A stretch of DNA of 64,000 nucleotides, from contig WJYM01000001.1 of assembly GCA_009668205.1 (NCBI GenBank), positions 248,001-312,000 of the forward strand, in the 5' to 3' direction. Each line of letters begins with the position of its first letter. Within the stretch, counting starts at the first letter, position 1. Below, in pieces: positions 31,590 to 41,536 of this stretch. The notes beneath the pieces are model-generated. The model made no database searches, was not told the origin of the DNA, and was given only the letters and a program-made list of their open reading frames with translations. The position numbers and the translations under genes are program-made. The DNA is from Enterobacteriaceae bacterium RIT691. Lineage in GTDB: Bacteria > Pseudomonadota > Gammaproteobacteria > Enterobacterales > Enterobacteriaceae.

Positions 31590-31946
31590 TTACCCTTTAT
31601 GCGCAAGCATTGGACCCAGCGGGCGTCCGCCCAGCAGATGCATATGAATATGATAGACTTCCTGGCCGCCATGACGGTTACAGTTCATGATCAGACGATA
31701 GCCGTCCTGCGCGATGCCTTCCTGCTCTGCAATTTTTGCCGCAACAGTCATCATGCGCCCCAGCGCGAGTTCATGCTCGGGAGTGACATCATTCACCGTC
31801 GGGATCAGCGTGTTTGGGATAATCAAAATGTGGGTCGGTGCCTGCGGCGAGATATCACGAAATGCGGTAACCAGGTCATCCTGATAGACAATGTCCGCCG
31901 GGATTTCGCGGCGAATAATTTTGCTGAAAATCGTTTCTTCTGCCAT
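31590..31946 (-). CDS. hinT: Purine nucleoside phosphoramidase HinT
   Basis: HIT-family hydrolase of 118 residues. The histidine triad is [10 protein letters not shown]; the N-terminal [18 protein letters not shown] matches E. coli HinT. First gene of the hinT-ycfL-lpoB-thiK-nagZ-ycfP group, all minus strand with tiny gaps or overlaps. Confidence 0.96.
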   Translation of the reverse strand: MAEETIFSKIIRREIPADIVYQDDLVTAFRDISPQAPTHILIIPNTLIPTVNDVTPEHELALGRMMTVAAKIAEQEGIAQDGYRLIMNCNRHGGQEVYHIHMHLLGGRPLGPMLAHKG

Positions 31947-32247
31947 GCCTTTTTCCTTTTTGCTTATTACCGTGCGGTAACCCAGTCTTCTGACAACAAC
32001 GTAAGAGTATGAGCGACTTACTCCCCCTCTTTCAACCTTAACGCTCGGAATTATTCGCCATATTGAGATTCTGCGGCGATTGCTTAGCCGTTTCGCTGCG
32101 GATAAGCCCCTCTCCTTTTTTAAAACAAAGTTTCAGCGACTGGCTGACCTTTATTTACATTAATAATGTGAATGAGTATATTTCGCATTCGCATTTATAT
32201 ACGAGCAACAGTGCAACGATAACATTAACAATAAAAAGGGTTTTTCA
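31947..32247. promoter_or_regulatory. Divergent hinT / fhuE intergenic region
   Basis: About 300 bases holding the promoters of hinT (left) and fhuE (right). The right third is AT-rich and contains the Fur-like box listed separately. I see no open frame or repeat worth naming. Confidence 0.6.
32162..32180. promoter_or_regulatory. Possible Fur box upstream of fhuE
   Basis: AATAATGTGAATGAGTATA matches the 19-base Fur consensus at 13 positions and lies 67 bases before the fhuE start. Iron repression of fhuE by Fur is known in E. coli. Confidence 0.55.
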
Positions 32248-34431
32248 ATGGCTCTCTCATTTCACTCTGGCGTCAGGGAACACAATCGGTCTGCTTCACG
32301 CTCACTGCTTTCGGTTTGTATCGCTTTTGCTCTGCTTCCGTCTTCCGGACAGGCCGCCGCAAACGGTGAAGACACCCTGGTGGTAGAAGCAACGGCAAAC
32401 GACAATACGGCCCCTTCAGAAGCTCAGGACTACAGCGTTAAAACCACCACCACCGGCACGAAACTGCTGCTGGTGCCACGCGATATCCCGCAATCCGTTA
32501 GCGTCATCAGCCAACAGCGCATGCAGGATCAGAATCTGCAAACCATCGGCCAGGTGCTGACCAACACCACCGGTGTCAGCGCTCAGGTACAGGACAACGA
32601 CCGTACCGTGTTCTACTCCCGCGGATTCTTCGTCAGCAATTACGCCTACGACGACCTGCCCACCTCAATCAGTGAAGTGTGGAATTTTGGCGATACGGCA
32701 ACGGACACCGCGATTTATGACCGCATTGAAGTGGTGCGTGGAGCCACCGGGTTAATGAGCGGAACCGGCAACCCGGCCGCCTACGTCAACATGGTGCGAA
32801 AGCACGCCGACAGCCGCGAGTTTCAGGGCAACGTTTCCGCCAGCTACGGCAGTTGGGATAAGCAGCGCTACGTGCTCGATTTGCAGGCTCCACTGGTGGA
32901 GTCCGGCAACGTGCGGGGCCGGATGATTGCCGGTTATCAGGACAACGATTCGTGGATGGACAACTATCACTACCGCAAAAAATTCCTCTACGGCGTGGTG
33001 GATGCGGAATTGACCGACAGCACGACGCTCTCACTGGGCTACGAATATCAGGAAAGCAATACCGCTGATCCCACCTGGGGCGGCTTGCCAACGTGGTACA
33101 GTGATGGCAGCAAAACCCATTACAACCGCAGCGATACCGTCGCGCCGGACTGGGCCTATTCGGACAAAGACAGCACCAGGGTGTTTGCCAATTTCACCCA
33201 GCGTTTCGATAACGGCTGGGAAGCGCACGTCAACGGCATGCACACTGACACCAACTTCGACACCAAAATGATGTACATGTCCGGCTATCCGGACAAAGAT
33301 ACCGGTGACGGCATGGTGGGCTACGGCGGCTGGAACCGGGGCGAACGTAAACAAGATGCGGTCGACGCCTTCCTGCGCGGTGATTTCGCGTTGTTTGGTC
33401 GTCAGCATGAAATGATGGTCGGCGGCAGCCTCAGCCGACAGCGTAACCATTACGATAACTCCCTGCCGGACTCACTGTACGGCATGGTGGATATCGGCAG
33501 CTTCAACAACTGGAACGGTAACATCGCCGACCCGCAGTGGACCGCCTGGAAGCTGTACAGCAAGGATGATATCCGCCAGTCATCCGCTTACTCTTCAGTT
33601 CGTTTCTCACTGGCCGATCCGTTGCACCTGATTGTCGGAGCTCGCTACACCCACTACAACATTAAATACAATCCGGCAGGCGCGCCTGATACACGTCTGG
33701 AGAGCACTAAGGACGATGTGACGCCGTATGCCGGACTGGTGTATGACATCAATGAAGACTGGTCGGCGTATGCCAGCTACACCAGCATCTTCCAGCCGCA
33801 GGATAAACGCGATGCCAACGGCCGTTATCTCGACCCGACAACCGGCAAGAGTTACGAAGCCGGCGTGAAAGCCGACTGGTTTAATACCCGTCTGACCACG
33901 TCGTTGGCGGTATTCCGTATCGAGCAGGACAATGTTGCCAACAACACGTATACCTACCTGCCAAGCGGCGAGTCGATTTACGAATCGCTGGATGGCGTGG
34001 TCAGTAAAGGCGTGGAGTTTGAGCTGAACGGCGCACTCACGGATAACTGGCAGTTGACCTTTGGCGCGACCCGCTACGTGGCAGAGGATAAAAGTGGCAA
34101 TGCGGTCAGTTCAGATCAGCCGCGCACCACCATGAAGCTGTTCACCCGTTATCAGTTGCCAATGATGCCAGAACTGGCCGTAGGCGGTGGCGTTAACTGG
34201 CAGAGCAAAATCTGGAGTGACGTCGACGGTGGACCAAACGGGCGCGACTATATTGATCAGGGCAGCTACGGCCTGGTTAACCTCTTTAGCCGCTATAAGG
34301 TGACGAAGAACTTTGCCCTGCAGGCTAACGTCAATAACCTGTTTGATAAAGAGTACTACGACTACGTAGGTTCTTATCTGGTGTACGGCGCGCCGTTGAA
34401 CTTCTCGGTGTCCGCCAGCTACGACTTCTGA
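32248..34431 (+). CDS. fhuE: TonB-dependent ferric siderophore receptor FhuE
   Basis: Outer-membrane receptor of 727 residues; E. coli FhuE takes up ferric coprogen and ferrioxamine B. A long signal region ends near SSGQAAA, a TonB box (DTLVVEA) follows, then the plug with RDIPQSVSVISQQRMQDQ and VVRGATGLMSGTGNPAAYVNM, then a 22-strand barrel ending in YDF. Loop regions differ clearly from E. coli FhuE, so ligand range may differ. Placement between hinT and ptsG is the E. coli one. Confidence 0.92.
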   Translation: MALSFHSGVREHNRSASRSLLSVCIAFALLPSSGQAAANGEDTLVVEATANDNTAPSEAQDYSVKTTTTGTKLLLVPRDIPQSVSVISQQRMQDQNLQTIGQVLTNTTGVSAQVQDNDRTVFYSRGFFVSNYAYDDLPTSISEVWNFGDTATDTAIYDRIEVVRGATGLMSGTGNPAAYVNMVRKHADSREFQGNVSASYGSWDKQRYVLDLQAPLVESGNVRGRMIAGYQDNDSWMDNYHYRKKFLYGVVDAELTDSTTLSLGYEYQESNTADPTWGGLPTWYSDGSKTHYNRSDTVAPDWAYSDKDSTRVFANFTQRFDNGWEAHVNGMHTDTNFDTKMMYMSGYPDKDTGDGMVGYGGWNRGERKQDAVDAFLRGDFALFGRQHEMMVGGSLSRQRNHYDNSLPDSLYGMVDIGSFNNWNGNIADPQWTAWKLYSKDDIRQSSAYSSVRFSLADPLHLIVGARYTHYNIKYNPAGAPDTRLESTKDDVTPYAGLVYDINEDWSAYASYTSIFQPQDKRDANGRYLDPTTGKSYEAGVKADWFNTRLTTSLAVFRIEQDNVANNTYTYLPSGESIYESLDGVVSKGVEFELNGALTDNWQLTFGATRYVAEDKSGNAVSSDQPRTTMKLFTRYQLPMMPELAVGGGVNWQSKIWSDVDGGPNGRDYIDQGSYGLVNLFSRYKVTKNFALQANVNNLFDKEYYDYVGSYLVYGAPLNFSVSASYDF

Positions 34432-34442
34432 TAACGAATACT

Positions 34443-34530
34443 GGCGGGTAGCGCTTCGCTTACCCGCCCTACAAATTCACATCCCTACGCCAGCCTTGTA
34501 GGCCGGGCAAACAACGTGCCGCCCGGCAAT
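34443..34530. repeat. REP/BIME pair downstream of fhuE
   Basis: Palindrome GGCGGGTAGCGCTTCGCTTA with CCCGCC (34443-34468), a spacer, then CTTGTAGGCCGGGC...GCCCGGC (34496-34528). These are two REP-type units of a different sequence class from those near pepT. Confidence 0.7.
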
Positions 34531-34549
34531 TACCACCGATTTCAGGCAT

Positions 34550-34577
34550 TAAAAAAGGCAGCCATTCGGCTGCCTTA
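34550..34577 (-). terminator. Rho-independent terminator of ptsG
   Basis: Stem AAGGCAGCC / GGCTGCCTT (34556-34564 with 34568-34576) with an A run on the plus-strand left side, 20 bases after the ptsG stop. Confidence 0.85.
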
Positions 34578-34596
34578 GTCTCCCCAACTTTATGGA

Positions 34597-36030
34597 TTAG
34601 CTGTTGCGGATGTACTCATCCATTTCAGTTTTCAGGTTATCGGATTTGGTACCGAAGATTGCCTGAACACCTGAACCTGCAACAACCACACCCGCGGCAC
34701 CCAGTTTTTTCAGGCCAGCCTGATCAACTTTCGCCACATCGGCCACGCTCACACGCAGACGTGTGATACAGGCATCGAGGTTGGTGATGTTTTCTTTACC
34801 GCCGAAAGCAGAGACCAGAGCCGGAGCCATTTCGCCGGTTGCCGTCGTTTTGCTATCTTCAGTCGCATCTTCACGGCCCGGAGTCTTCAGGTCCAGCGCT
34901 TTGATCAGCACGCGGAAGATGGTGTAGTACGCCGCGGCGTAGCACAGACCCACGATTGGGAACAGCCACAGTTTGCTGCTGTTACCGGACAGAACGATAA
35001 AGTCGATCAGACCGTGAGAGAACGAAGTACCGTCACGCATACCCAGCAGGATACAGATCGGGAACGCCAGGCCTGCCAGAATCGCGTGGATAATGTACAG
35101 GATTGGTGCCACGAACATGAAGGAGAATTCGATTGGCTCGGTGATACCCGTCAGGAACGCGGTCAGCGCTGCGGAGATCATGATACCGCCCACTTTTGCG
35201 CGGTTTTCTGGTTTCGCAGAGTGCCAGATAGCGAATGCAGCCGCCGGCAGACCGTACATTTTGAACAGGAAGCCACCAGACAGTTTACCCGCAGTTGGGT
35301 CACCTGCCATGTAACGAGGGATATCGCCGTGGAAGACCTGACCTGCCGCATTGGTGTACTCACCAATCTGCATCTGGAAAGGAACGTTCCAGATGTGGTG
35401 CAGACCGAACGGCACCAGGCAGCGCTCGATGAAACCGTAGATGCCGAACGCAACGACCGGGTTCTGGTAAGCAGCCCACTGGGAGAAGTCCTGAATCGCA
35501 GTACCAATCGGTGGCCATACGAAGGACAGAACCACACCGAGGAAGATAGCGGTCAGACCAGAGATAATCGGCACAAAGCGTTTGCCCGCGAAGAAGCCCA
35601 GGTACTCTGGCAGCTTGATGCGGTAGAAACGGTTGAACATATAGGCAGCAATGGCACCGGCGATGATACCGCCGAGAACACCGGTATCAGCCAGGTGTTT
35701 CGCTGCGATTTCTTCTGCAGGCAAATGCAGAACCAGCGGGGCGACGACCGCCATGGTTTTCACCATGATGCCGTAGGCAACCACAGACGCCAGTGCAGAA
35801 ACACCGTCGTTGTTGGTGAAACCAAGTGCAACACCGATAGCAAAGATCAGCGGCATGTTAGCAAAAACAGAACCGCCTGCTTCTGCCATTACGTGAGATA
35901 CGACGGCTGGCAGCCAGCTGAAGTTTGCAGAACCGACACCCAGCAGGATACCTGCGATTGGGAGTACGGATACCGGCAGCATCAGCGATTTACCGACCTT
36001 CTGCAGGTTAGCAAATGCATTCTTAAACAT
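34597..36030 (-). CDS. ptsG: Glucose-specific PTS permease, EIICB(Glc)
   Basis: Main glucose transporter, 477 residues. The N-terminal EIIC domain has about ten membrane helices (start [19 protein letters not shown]); a linker near [14 protein letters not shown] leads to the EIIB domain, whose phosphorylated Cys lies in [14 protein letters not shown]. The protein is near-identical to E. coli. The mRNA leader keeps the SgrS pairing site. Confidence 0.98.
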   Translation of the reverse strand: MFKNAFANLQKVGKSLMLPVSVLPIAGILLGVGSANFSWLPAVVSHVMAEAGGSVFANMPLIFAIGVALGFTNNDGVSALASVVAYGIMVKTMAVVAPLVLHLPAEEIAAKHLADTGVLGGIIAGAIAAYMFNRFYRIKLPEYLGFFAGKRFVPIISGLTAIFLGVVLSFVWPPIGTAIQDFSQWAAYQNPVVAFGIYGFIERCLVPFGLHHIWNVPFQMQIGEYTNAAGQVFHGDIPRYMAGDPTAGKLSGGFLFKMYGLPAAAFAIWHSAKPENRAKVGGIMISAALTAFLTGITEPIEFSFMFVAPILYIIHAILAGLAFPICILLGMRDGTSFSHGLIDFIVLSGNSSKLWLFPIVGLCYAAAYYTIFRVLIKALDLKTPGREDATEDSKTTATGEMAPALVSAFGGKENITNLDACITRLRVSVADVAKVDQAGLKKLGAAGVVVAGSGVQAIFGTKSDNLKTEMDEYIRNS

Positions 36031-36052
36031 AATTGAGAGTGCTCCTGAGTAT
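36028..36052 (-). promoter_or_regulatory. SgrS pairing site and ribosome site of ptsG
   Basis: On the minus strand the bases before the start read ACTCAGGAGCACTCTCAATT then ATG, identical from memory to the E. coli stretch that base-pairs with small RNA SgrS under sugar-phosphate stress. CAGGAG is the ribosome site. Confidence 0.75.
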
Positions 36053-36127
36053 TTGTGCTTTTTTTACGCTTTTGCGCATTGGCGAGAGGGGAGAACCTCG
36101 CCGTGTACAGGACATCTAAGCGTCCTT

Positions 36128-36151
36128 TTATTTATTACGCAGAGTAAAATA
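36128..36151 (-). promoter_or_regulatory. Probable Mlc operator of ptsG
   Basis: The minus strand reads TATTTTACTCTGCGTAATAA with two further bases at each end matching the E. coli ptsG Mlc site as I remember it. Mlc represses ptsG without glucose. Confidence 0.65.
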
Positions 36152-36166
36152 ATTCAGATTATTTTT

Positions 36167-36184
36167 GTTTGACGGCTATCACGT
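36167..36184 (-). promoter_or_regulatory. Probable CRP-cAMP site of ptsG
   Basis: Minus-strand ACGTGATAGCCGTCAAAC is the ptsG CRP site in E. coli as I recall it, and it keeps the TGA-N6-TC core of the CRP consensus. Confidence 0.65.
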
Positions 36185-36329
36185 TTCGGCGAGCAATTAC
36201 CGAAAAACTTGCAGTAATTTACAAAAAATGTTTCAGCAAGTAACAGACAAGCTGTTCACCCCCGCTTTAACGGCGGTGAACTTTACTCGCTTTGATTATT
36301 AATTACGAGCTTTAAAATAAGCTGGCGAA

Positions 36330-37124
36330 TCAGGCAGATTGCAGTCGTGAAGGGTCTATGTGGAACAGCGTGGCGAAGTTTTCGGTGGTCTGCTGCGCCA
36401 GTTGCTCAAGCGACACGCCTTTCAGTACGGCCATATACTCTGCAACGTCACGCGTCATCGCGGGCTGGTTCTCTTTCCCGCGATGCGGGACAGGTGCCAG
36501 ATACGGTGAATCCGTCTCAACCAGAATACGGTCCAGCGGCACGTAGCGTGCGGCTTCACGTAACTGTTCAGCATTACGGAAGGTGACGATCCCCGAGAAG
36601 GAGATATAAAAGCCCAGATCCAGCAGTTTGCCCGCCGTTTCTCTGTCTTCCGTGAAACAGTGTAGTACGCCACCGCATTCCGTCACTTTTTCATCGCGTA
36701 AAATCGCCAGCGTGTCTTCACGGGCATCGCGCGTATGCACAATGACCGGCTTATTGAGCTCGCGGCCAATCCGGATGTGTTGGGCAAAAGAGTCCTGCTG
36801 GCGGGCTTTCGTTTCCGGCGTGTAAAAATAATCCAGACCGGTTTCGCCCAGTGCCACCACGCCCTCTTCCGCCGCCATCTGGCGCAGGGCCTCATATTCG
36901 TACTCTTCATCCTGATTGAGCGGGTGCACGCCACAGGAGAAAACGACGTTGGCACGCTCACCGACCAGATCGCGCAGGGTGCGATATCCTGGCAACGTGG
37001 TCGCCACCGCCAGACAAAATTTCACATCGCGCGCCGCGGCCTTCGTCAGGACATCGTCCACATCTTTGTGCAGCGATTGATAATCCAGGCCATCAAGATG
37101 GCAGTGAGAATCGACTAAAAACAT
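36330..37124 (-). CDS. ycfH: TatD-family metal-dependent hydrolase YcfH
   Basis: 264-residue metallohydrolase of the TatD DNase family. Metal ligands are visible in DSHCHLDGL (N-terminus), ALGETGLDYFY, VIVHTRDARED, LHCFTED and VETDSPYLAP. I start at MFLVDSHCHL; an open frame extends about 80 codons further upstream but those residues are not family-like. In E. coli it follows holB directly; here gtrAB and about 1.7 kb separate them, so it needs its own promoter or readthrough. Confidence 0.94.
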   Translation of the reverse strand: MFLVDSHCHLDGLDYQSLHKDVDDVLTKAAARDVKFCLAVATTLPGYRTLRDLVGERANVVFSCGVHPLNQDEEYEYEALRQMAAEEGVVALGETGLDYFYTPETKARQQDSFAQHIRIGRELNKPVIVHTRDAREDTLAILRDEKVTECGGVLHCFTEDRETAGKLLDLGFYISFSGIVTFRNAEQLREAARYVPLDRILVETDSPYLAPVPHRGKENQPAMTRDVAEYMAVLKGVSLEQLAQQTTENFATLFHIDPSRLQSA

Positions 37125-37475
37125 AATGTCTCTTTTGCAGGTAAGTTCTTTACACATAAGAAGGAATTGAAATCGTCTGCTGTGCCCAAAAAGAGGGGTT
37201 GCATTAGATATAGTCATCCAGATGGACGACTGTTTAGCTGTTCCAGATAATCGTACATCAGGGAAAATCCAACCCGGGTATGGCGATCGCGAGGATCGTA
37301 CAAACTGATCAGCCCAGATATATGATGCAGATGGTAGCATCAATCTCGCATAACAAAAGAGACTCAATACAAAAAGCGATTTCTGGAGCGACTCTGATTG
37401 TTAGACTCACTAGCCTCTTGCCATCACGTTCATGTAGTGCCAAGATTTGGCTCATTTTTCGTTACAGGATATGAG
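37125..37475. other. AT-rich junction between ycfH and gtrA
   Basis: About 350 bases that E. coli lacks between holB and ycfH. It should contain the promoter of gtrA and perhaps a new one for ycfH. A minus-strand open stretch (37214-37339, 41 codons plus stop) without a start reads protein-like, e.g. LYDPRDRHTRVGFSLMYDYL, and might be the end of a lost gene; I do not recognise it. No direct repeat or integrase was found. Confidence 0.4.
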
Positions 37476-37835
37476 ATGATCAGGTTGTTCACACGTTACG
37501 CATCCGTAGGGGTAGTCAATACACTGCTCCATTGGATGGTCTTCGGAGCACTTTATGAAGCAGGGCTAAAGCAGTCGGCATCAAACCTGGTTGCTTTTAC
37601 CGTGGCTGTCACTTTTTCCTTCTTCGCGAATGCCAAGTGGACATTCGGCTCAAAAGTGACGAAAACACGATACATTCTCTATGTAGTATTCATGGGTGCG
37701 CTTGCTTTGACTGTCGGCTGGGCTGCTGATATTCAAAAGATTAACCCCATAATTACTCTTATTGTGTTTTCCGCTATCAGTCTGGTTTGCGGGTTTGTTT
37801 ACTCTAAGCTTATTGTTTTTAGGGAAGCGAAATGA
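37476..37835 (+). CDS. gtrA: GtrA-like membrane protein (possible flippase)
   Basis: 119-residue membrane protein with four hydrophobic helices, as in GtrA (bactoprenol-linked glucose translocase) of O-antigen glucosylation clusters. Typical features: [20 protein letters not shown] at the N-terminus, [11 protein letters not shown] in the middle and [13 protein letters not shown] at the end. I use the ATG at 37476; upstream codons have no support. It overlaps gtrB by 4 bases (ATGA). Base composition is AT-rich relative to the flanks, a sign of horizontal gain. Confidence 0.9.
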   Translation: MIRLFTRYASVGVVNTLLHWMVFGALYEAGLKQSASNLVAFTVAVTFSFFANAKWTFGSKVTKTRYILYVVFMGALALTVGWAADIQKINPIITLIVFSAISLVCGFVYSKLIVFREAK

Positions 37836-38749
37836 AAATTTCTCTGATAGTTCCGGTCTTCAATGAAGAAGATGCATTACCGATCTTTTATAAAACGGTA
37901 CGCGAATTTGACGGGCTCAAAGGATATGAAGTTGAACTCGTTTTTATTAACGATGGAAGTACTGACGCAACAGAATCCATCATCAGAGCGCTTGCAGTGT
38001 CTGACCCACTGGTTGTGCCTCTGTCATTTACGAGAAACTTTGGTAAAGAACCAGCCCTTTTTGCCGGGCTGGATTATGCAACAGGGGAAGCCATAATCCC
38101 CCTTGACGTAGATCTACAAGATCCCATTGATATAATCCCTCAACTAGTTGATAAGTGGATTGCTGGTGCTGATATCGTTCTGGCCAGGCGATCAGATCGT
38201 TCTACTGACAGTCATCTTAAACGAAAAACAGCTGAATGGTTCTATAAACTTCATAACAAAATCAGTACACCTAAAATCGAAGAAAATGTCGGCGATTTTC
38301 GTCTAATGTCTCGTGAAGTCGTCGAAAATATCAAACTCATGCCAGAAAGAAATCTCTTTATGAAAGGGATATTAAGTTGGGTTGGCGGTCAAATCGATGT
38401 GGTCGAATACGTTAGAGCTGAACGGGTCGCTGGTAAAACCAAATTTAATGGTTGGAAACTATGGAATCTTGCCCTTGAAGGCATAACCTCATTTTCAACA
38501 TTCCCGTTGCGTATGTGGTCATATATCGGGCTTTTCGTCGCCAGCATCTCGTTTCTCTATGGTATGTGGATGACTATCGATAAGTTGCTTTGGGGGAATC
38601 CAGTTCCTGGTTACTCATCCATTCTTGTTTCTATACTTTTTTTAGGTGGGGTTCAACTAATCGGGATTGGCGTTCTTGGTGAATATATTGGCAGAATCTA
38701 TATAGAAACGAAACACAGGCCTAAATACATAATTAAAAAAGATAAATAA
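37832..38749 (+). CDS. gtrB: GtrB-like bactoprenol glucosyltransferase
   Basis: 305-residue GT2-family enzyme that, in the family, moves a sugar from a nucleotide donor to undecaprenyl phosphate. Catalytic motifs: [33 protein letters not shown] and [20 protein letters not shown], then two C-terminal membrane helices ([17 protein letters not shown] and [20 protein letters not shown]). The gtr system normally has a third, serotype-specific glycosyltransferase gene downstream; none is present here, only about 130 bases before holB. Confidence 0.93.
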   Translation: MKISLIVPVFNEEDALPIFYKTVREFDGLKGYEVELVFINDGSTDATESIIRALAVSDPLVVPLSFTRNFGKEPALFAGLDYATGEAIIPLDVDLQDPIDIIPQLVDKWIAGADIVLARRSDRSTDSHLKRKTAEWFYKLHNKISTPKIEENVGDFRLMSREVVENIKLMPERNLFMKGILSWVGGQIDVVEYVRAERVAGKTKFNGWKLWNLALEGITSFSTFPLRMWSYIGLFVASISFLYGMWMTIDKLLWGNPVPGYSSILVSILFLGGVQLIGIGVLGEYIGRIYIETKHRPKYIIKKDK

Positions 38750-38812
38750 TAATTATTAATGTCTGATTAAGATACCTATTCTCATTACATACCCAATGGC
38801 AGTAATGAACAA

Positions 38813-38834
38813 ATGCCGCTATAACTAGCGGCAT
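38813..38834. terminator. Hairpin between gtrB and holB, possible bidirectional terminator
   Basis: Perfect 8-base stem ATGCCGCT / AGCGGCAT (38813-38820 with 38827-38834) in the gap between converging gtrB and holB. There is no clear T run, so termination is uncertain. Confidence 0.4.
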
Positions 38835-38881
38835 AATCGCACTTTGTAATCCATCAGCACTTTTTATACCGTTCGTGCATT

Positions 38882-39886
38882 CTACAAATTCATCACCGGG
38901 AGTGTCACACCGGGCTCGAGCCAGTGCTCCCAGCGTAAAAGGCTGTCGTTAAGCATCAGTTCCCGGTTCAGTCCGGTGACAGTGAGCAATCGTTCACGAC
39001 AGGTACAGGCATCATTGATGATAGCCTGCAGACGAGAAGCAGAGAGGGTGTTGGCGATGCGCCGCACCAGTTCCCATGAATCCGCATTGGTGAGCTGTGA
39101 GATCCCCTGCTGCATCTTCATCGCATCGAGCAGCAGTGCCGCCAGCCAGTACAGGCGATCGGCAACCTGATCGGTGTTCAGAACGGGCAACAGTGAAAGC
39201 CAGTCGCCGCTTTGCAGCGTACCATCAAGTGCAGTACACAGCTGCTGACGAGAAGTCAGATTCGATTCATCAAGCAACGTCATCGCTGCCGCAGGTGCCC
39301 CGCCCGTGAGACGCAGCGCAGTGAGCAAACTTTCTTGTGACATTGTCACTTCACGTGAAAGCCACGCCAGACCGTAGTTTTCTGCCGGCGGCGCCAGGTG
39401 AAAATGGCGGCATCGACTGCGCAATGTGGCAAGCAGTCTTGCCGGCTCTTCGCACTGCAGGAAAAACCAGGTATTCGCGGGCGGTTCTTCCAGCGTTTTC
39501 AGAAGCGCGTTTGCCGCGGCTTCCGTCAGTAATGCCGCATCGCTTACCCACACCACTTTCGCGCCGCCCAGGCGAGCGCGTTCATAAAGCTTTTCAGTGA
39601 TGTCGCGAACGGCATCAATGCCCAGCGTGCTTTTGCCCTTTTCCGGCTGCATCTGATAGAAGTCCGGATGGGTGCCCGCCTGCATCAGCTGGCAGCTGTG
39701 GCATTTTCCGCAGCTTTTCTGCCCTTCCGGGGTGTGGCACATCTGGAAACGGGTTAGCGCGTAGATCAGCGCATCCGCCCCCATACCCGGTAATGCCTGA
39801 ACCAGCAGCGCGTGGTGACCTCGTCCGGACTGATAGCTGGCTACCAGTTGCTCAAACGCCGGGCGCAGCCACGGATACCATTTCAT
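38882..39886 (-). CDS. holB: DNA polymerase III subunit delta-prime HolB
   Basis: Clamp-loader subunit of 334 residues. AAA+-like N-terminal part with the zinc cysteines [10 protein letters not shown]; the P-loop is degenerate as usual for delta-prime, which does not bind ATP. I start at [15 protein letters not shown] as in E. coli. It overlaps tmk by 4 bases. It is now the last gene of its operon because gtrAB separates it from ycfH. Confidence 0.96.
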   Translation of the reverse strand: MKWYPWLRPAFEQLVASYQSGRGHHALLVQALPGMGADALIYALTRFQMCHTPEGQKSCGKCHSCQLMQAGTHPDFYQMQPEKGKSTLGIDAVRDITEKLYERARLGGAKVVWVSDAALLTEAAANALLKTLEEPPANTWFFLQCEEPARLLATLRSRCRHFHLAPPAENYGLAWLSREVTMSQESLLTALRLTGGAPAAAMTLLDESNLTSRQQLCTALDGTLQSGDWLSLLPVLNTDQVADRLYWLAALLLDAMKMQQGISQLTNADSWELVRRIANTLSASRLQAIINDACTCRERLLTVTGLNRELMLNDSLLRWEHWLEPGVTLPVMNL

Positions 39887-40524
39887 GCGCCCTGCTCCTC
39901 GACCCATGCGGTGACTGTATTACGGATGCTCTGCATCACATCGTCCAGGGACTGTGTCGCGTCAATGGTACGGATACTGGGATCCTGAGCGGCCAACTCA
40001 AGATAGCGGGCACGGGTGCGATGGAAGAAATTAAAGGACTCCTGCTCGATGCGGTCCAGATCGCCACGCGCGCGCGCGCGTTTCAGCCCCACCTCCGGCG
40101 TAACATCCAGGTACAGCGTCAGATCTGGACGGAAATCACCGAGCACCGCATCGCGAAGCGTGGCGAGAAGATGCTGATCGATCCCGCGACCGCCGCCCTG
40201 ATAGGCCTGCGTAGACAAATCGTGACGGTCGCCAATCACCCACTTGCCTTCAGCCAGCGCAGGCTGAATCACCGTCTCAACCAACTGGACGCGTGCAGCA
40301 TAAAACATCAGCACTTCGGCTTTATCGGTAATGACTTCGTCACCCACGGATTTGATATCCAGTACCAGACTGCGCAGTTTTTCGGCCAGCACGGTGCCAC
40401 CCGGTTCGCGCGTAAAGACCAGCTCGCGAACGCCCAGCTGTTCGAGTGTTTCCACCACCACGTTACGGGCGGTGGTTTTACCGGCGCCTTCCAGGCCTTC
40501 GATGACGATATATTTACTGCGCAT
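39883..40524 (-). CDS. tmk: Thymidylate kinase
   Basis: 213-residue dTMP kinase. P-loop [10 protein letters not shown], the DRX-type [12 protein letters not shown], the [20 protein letters not shown]-like region and the late [12 protein letters not shown]. It overlaps both mltG (11 bases) and holB (4 bases), showing tight coupling. Confidence 0.97.
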   Translation of the reverse strand: MRSKYIVIEGLEGAGKTTARNVVVETLEQLGVRELVFTREPGGTVLAEKLRSLVLDIKSVGDEVITDKAEVLMFYAARVQLVETVIQPALAEGKWVIGDRHDLSTQAYQGGGRGIDQHLLATLRDAVLGDFRPDLTLYLDVTPEVGLKRARARGDLDRIEQESFNFFHRTRARYLELAAQDPSIRTIDATQSLDDVMQSIRNTVTAWVEEQGA

Positions 40525-41536
40525 TTTTTTCCTTGAGTACTTTCAGGTAATCCTGCACCGAACGGTTATGGCTCGCAAGATTGGTATTAAATGTGTGCCC
40601 GCCTTTACCGTCGGCAACAAAATAGAGATACGGTGTTTTCGCCGGATGTGCGGCGGCATTCAGTGAGGCGTCGCCCGGCGTGGCAATCGGCCCTGGCGGC
40701 ATTCCGGCAATCACGTAGGTGTTATAGGCCGTTGGCGTTTCGAGATCCTTACGGCTCAGCTTGCCATTATAGCGTTCACCCATGCCGTAAATAACCGTCG
40801 GATCGGTTTGCAAACGCATCCCCACCCGTAATCGATTGATAAACACCGATGCCACCTGATCGCGCTCGCTGGCAACCGCGGTTTCCTTCTCAATAATAGA
40901 GGCCATGGTCACCAGCTGATTCTGGTCTTTATAGGGCAGATTATCCATCCGACCTTCCCAGGCCTGATTCACCGCTTTGGTCATTTTCTGATGTGCGCGT
41001 TTGAGGATCTGCAGATCGGTGGTATTCGCGGTGTACATCCACGTATCAGGCCAGAACCAGCCTTCAACCCAGTCGGCGTGCTCAAGTTTCAGCGCTTCGG
41101 CAACGGTGGCATAGTTATCATCAGCCAGCGTGTGCTTGACGTAAGGCGCTTCGCGAAGCTGTTTCAGATAATCGCTGGTTCGCATGCCTTCAATAAAGCG
41201 CAGTGTGAATTGCGCCTCTTTGCCACTGGCCAGCAGTTGGAGCACTTCACGCACGGTCATGCCCGGCGTCAGGCGGTAGGTACCGGCCTTAAAATGCGAG
41301 AGTTCAGGCTCGACGCGCAGTAACCACTGGAAAACGCGTGGACGATTAATGACGTTCTCTTCGTAAAGCTGAGTGCCCAGCGCCAGGCGTCCGGTACCGG
41401 CTTTCAGCGTAAAGATAATTTCATCTTTCGCGAGGATTTTGCTGTCCGCCAACTGGCGAACCTTCCATACGCCGACGCCTGCGGCAATCGCAAACGCGAC
41501 CAACATTAAGAGGACAAACCGAAACATTTTCTTCAT
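40514..41536 (-). CDS. mltG: Endolytic murein transglycosylase MltG (YceG)
   Basis: 340-residue inner-membrane protein with one N-terminal helix ([21 protein letters not shown]). It cleaves nascent glycan strands and is thought to set their length. The YceG domain includes [25 protein letters not shown], with the catalytic Glu in SIIEKE, and [10 protein letters not shown]. Located between pabC and tmk as in E. coli. Confidence 0.95.
   Translation of the reverse strand: MKKMFRFVLLMLVAFAIAAGVGVWKVRQLADSKILAKDEIIFTLKAGTGRLALGTQLYEENVINRPRVFQWLLRVEPELSHFKAGTYRLTPGMTVREVLQLLASGKEAQFTLRFIEGMRTSDYLKQLREAPYVKHTLADDNYATVAEALKLEHADWVEGWFWPDTWMYTANTTDLQILKRAHQKMTKAVNQAWEGRMDNLPYKDQNQLVTMASIIEKETAVASERDQVASVFINRLRVGMRLQTDPTVIYGMGERYNGKLSRKDLETPTAYNTYVIAGMPPGPIATPGDASLNAAAHPAKTPYLYFVADGKGGHTFNTNLASHNRSVQDYLKVLKEKNAQ

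Noticed and set aside
35014-36036. Long plus-strand frame opposite ptsG
   Set aside because: Low-complexity, His/Arg/Thr/Gln-rich sequence antisense to EIICB(Glc); not protein-like.
40069-40082. CG-alternating run that could suggest a Z-DNA element
   Set aside because: It lies in tmk coding sequence and simply encodes Arg-Ala repeats (RARAR).
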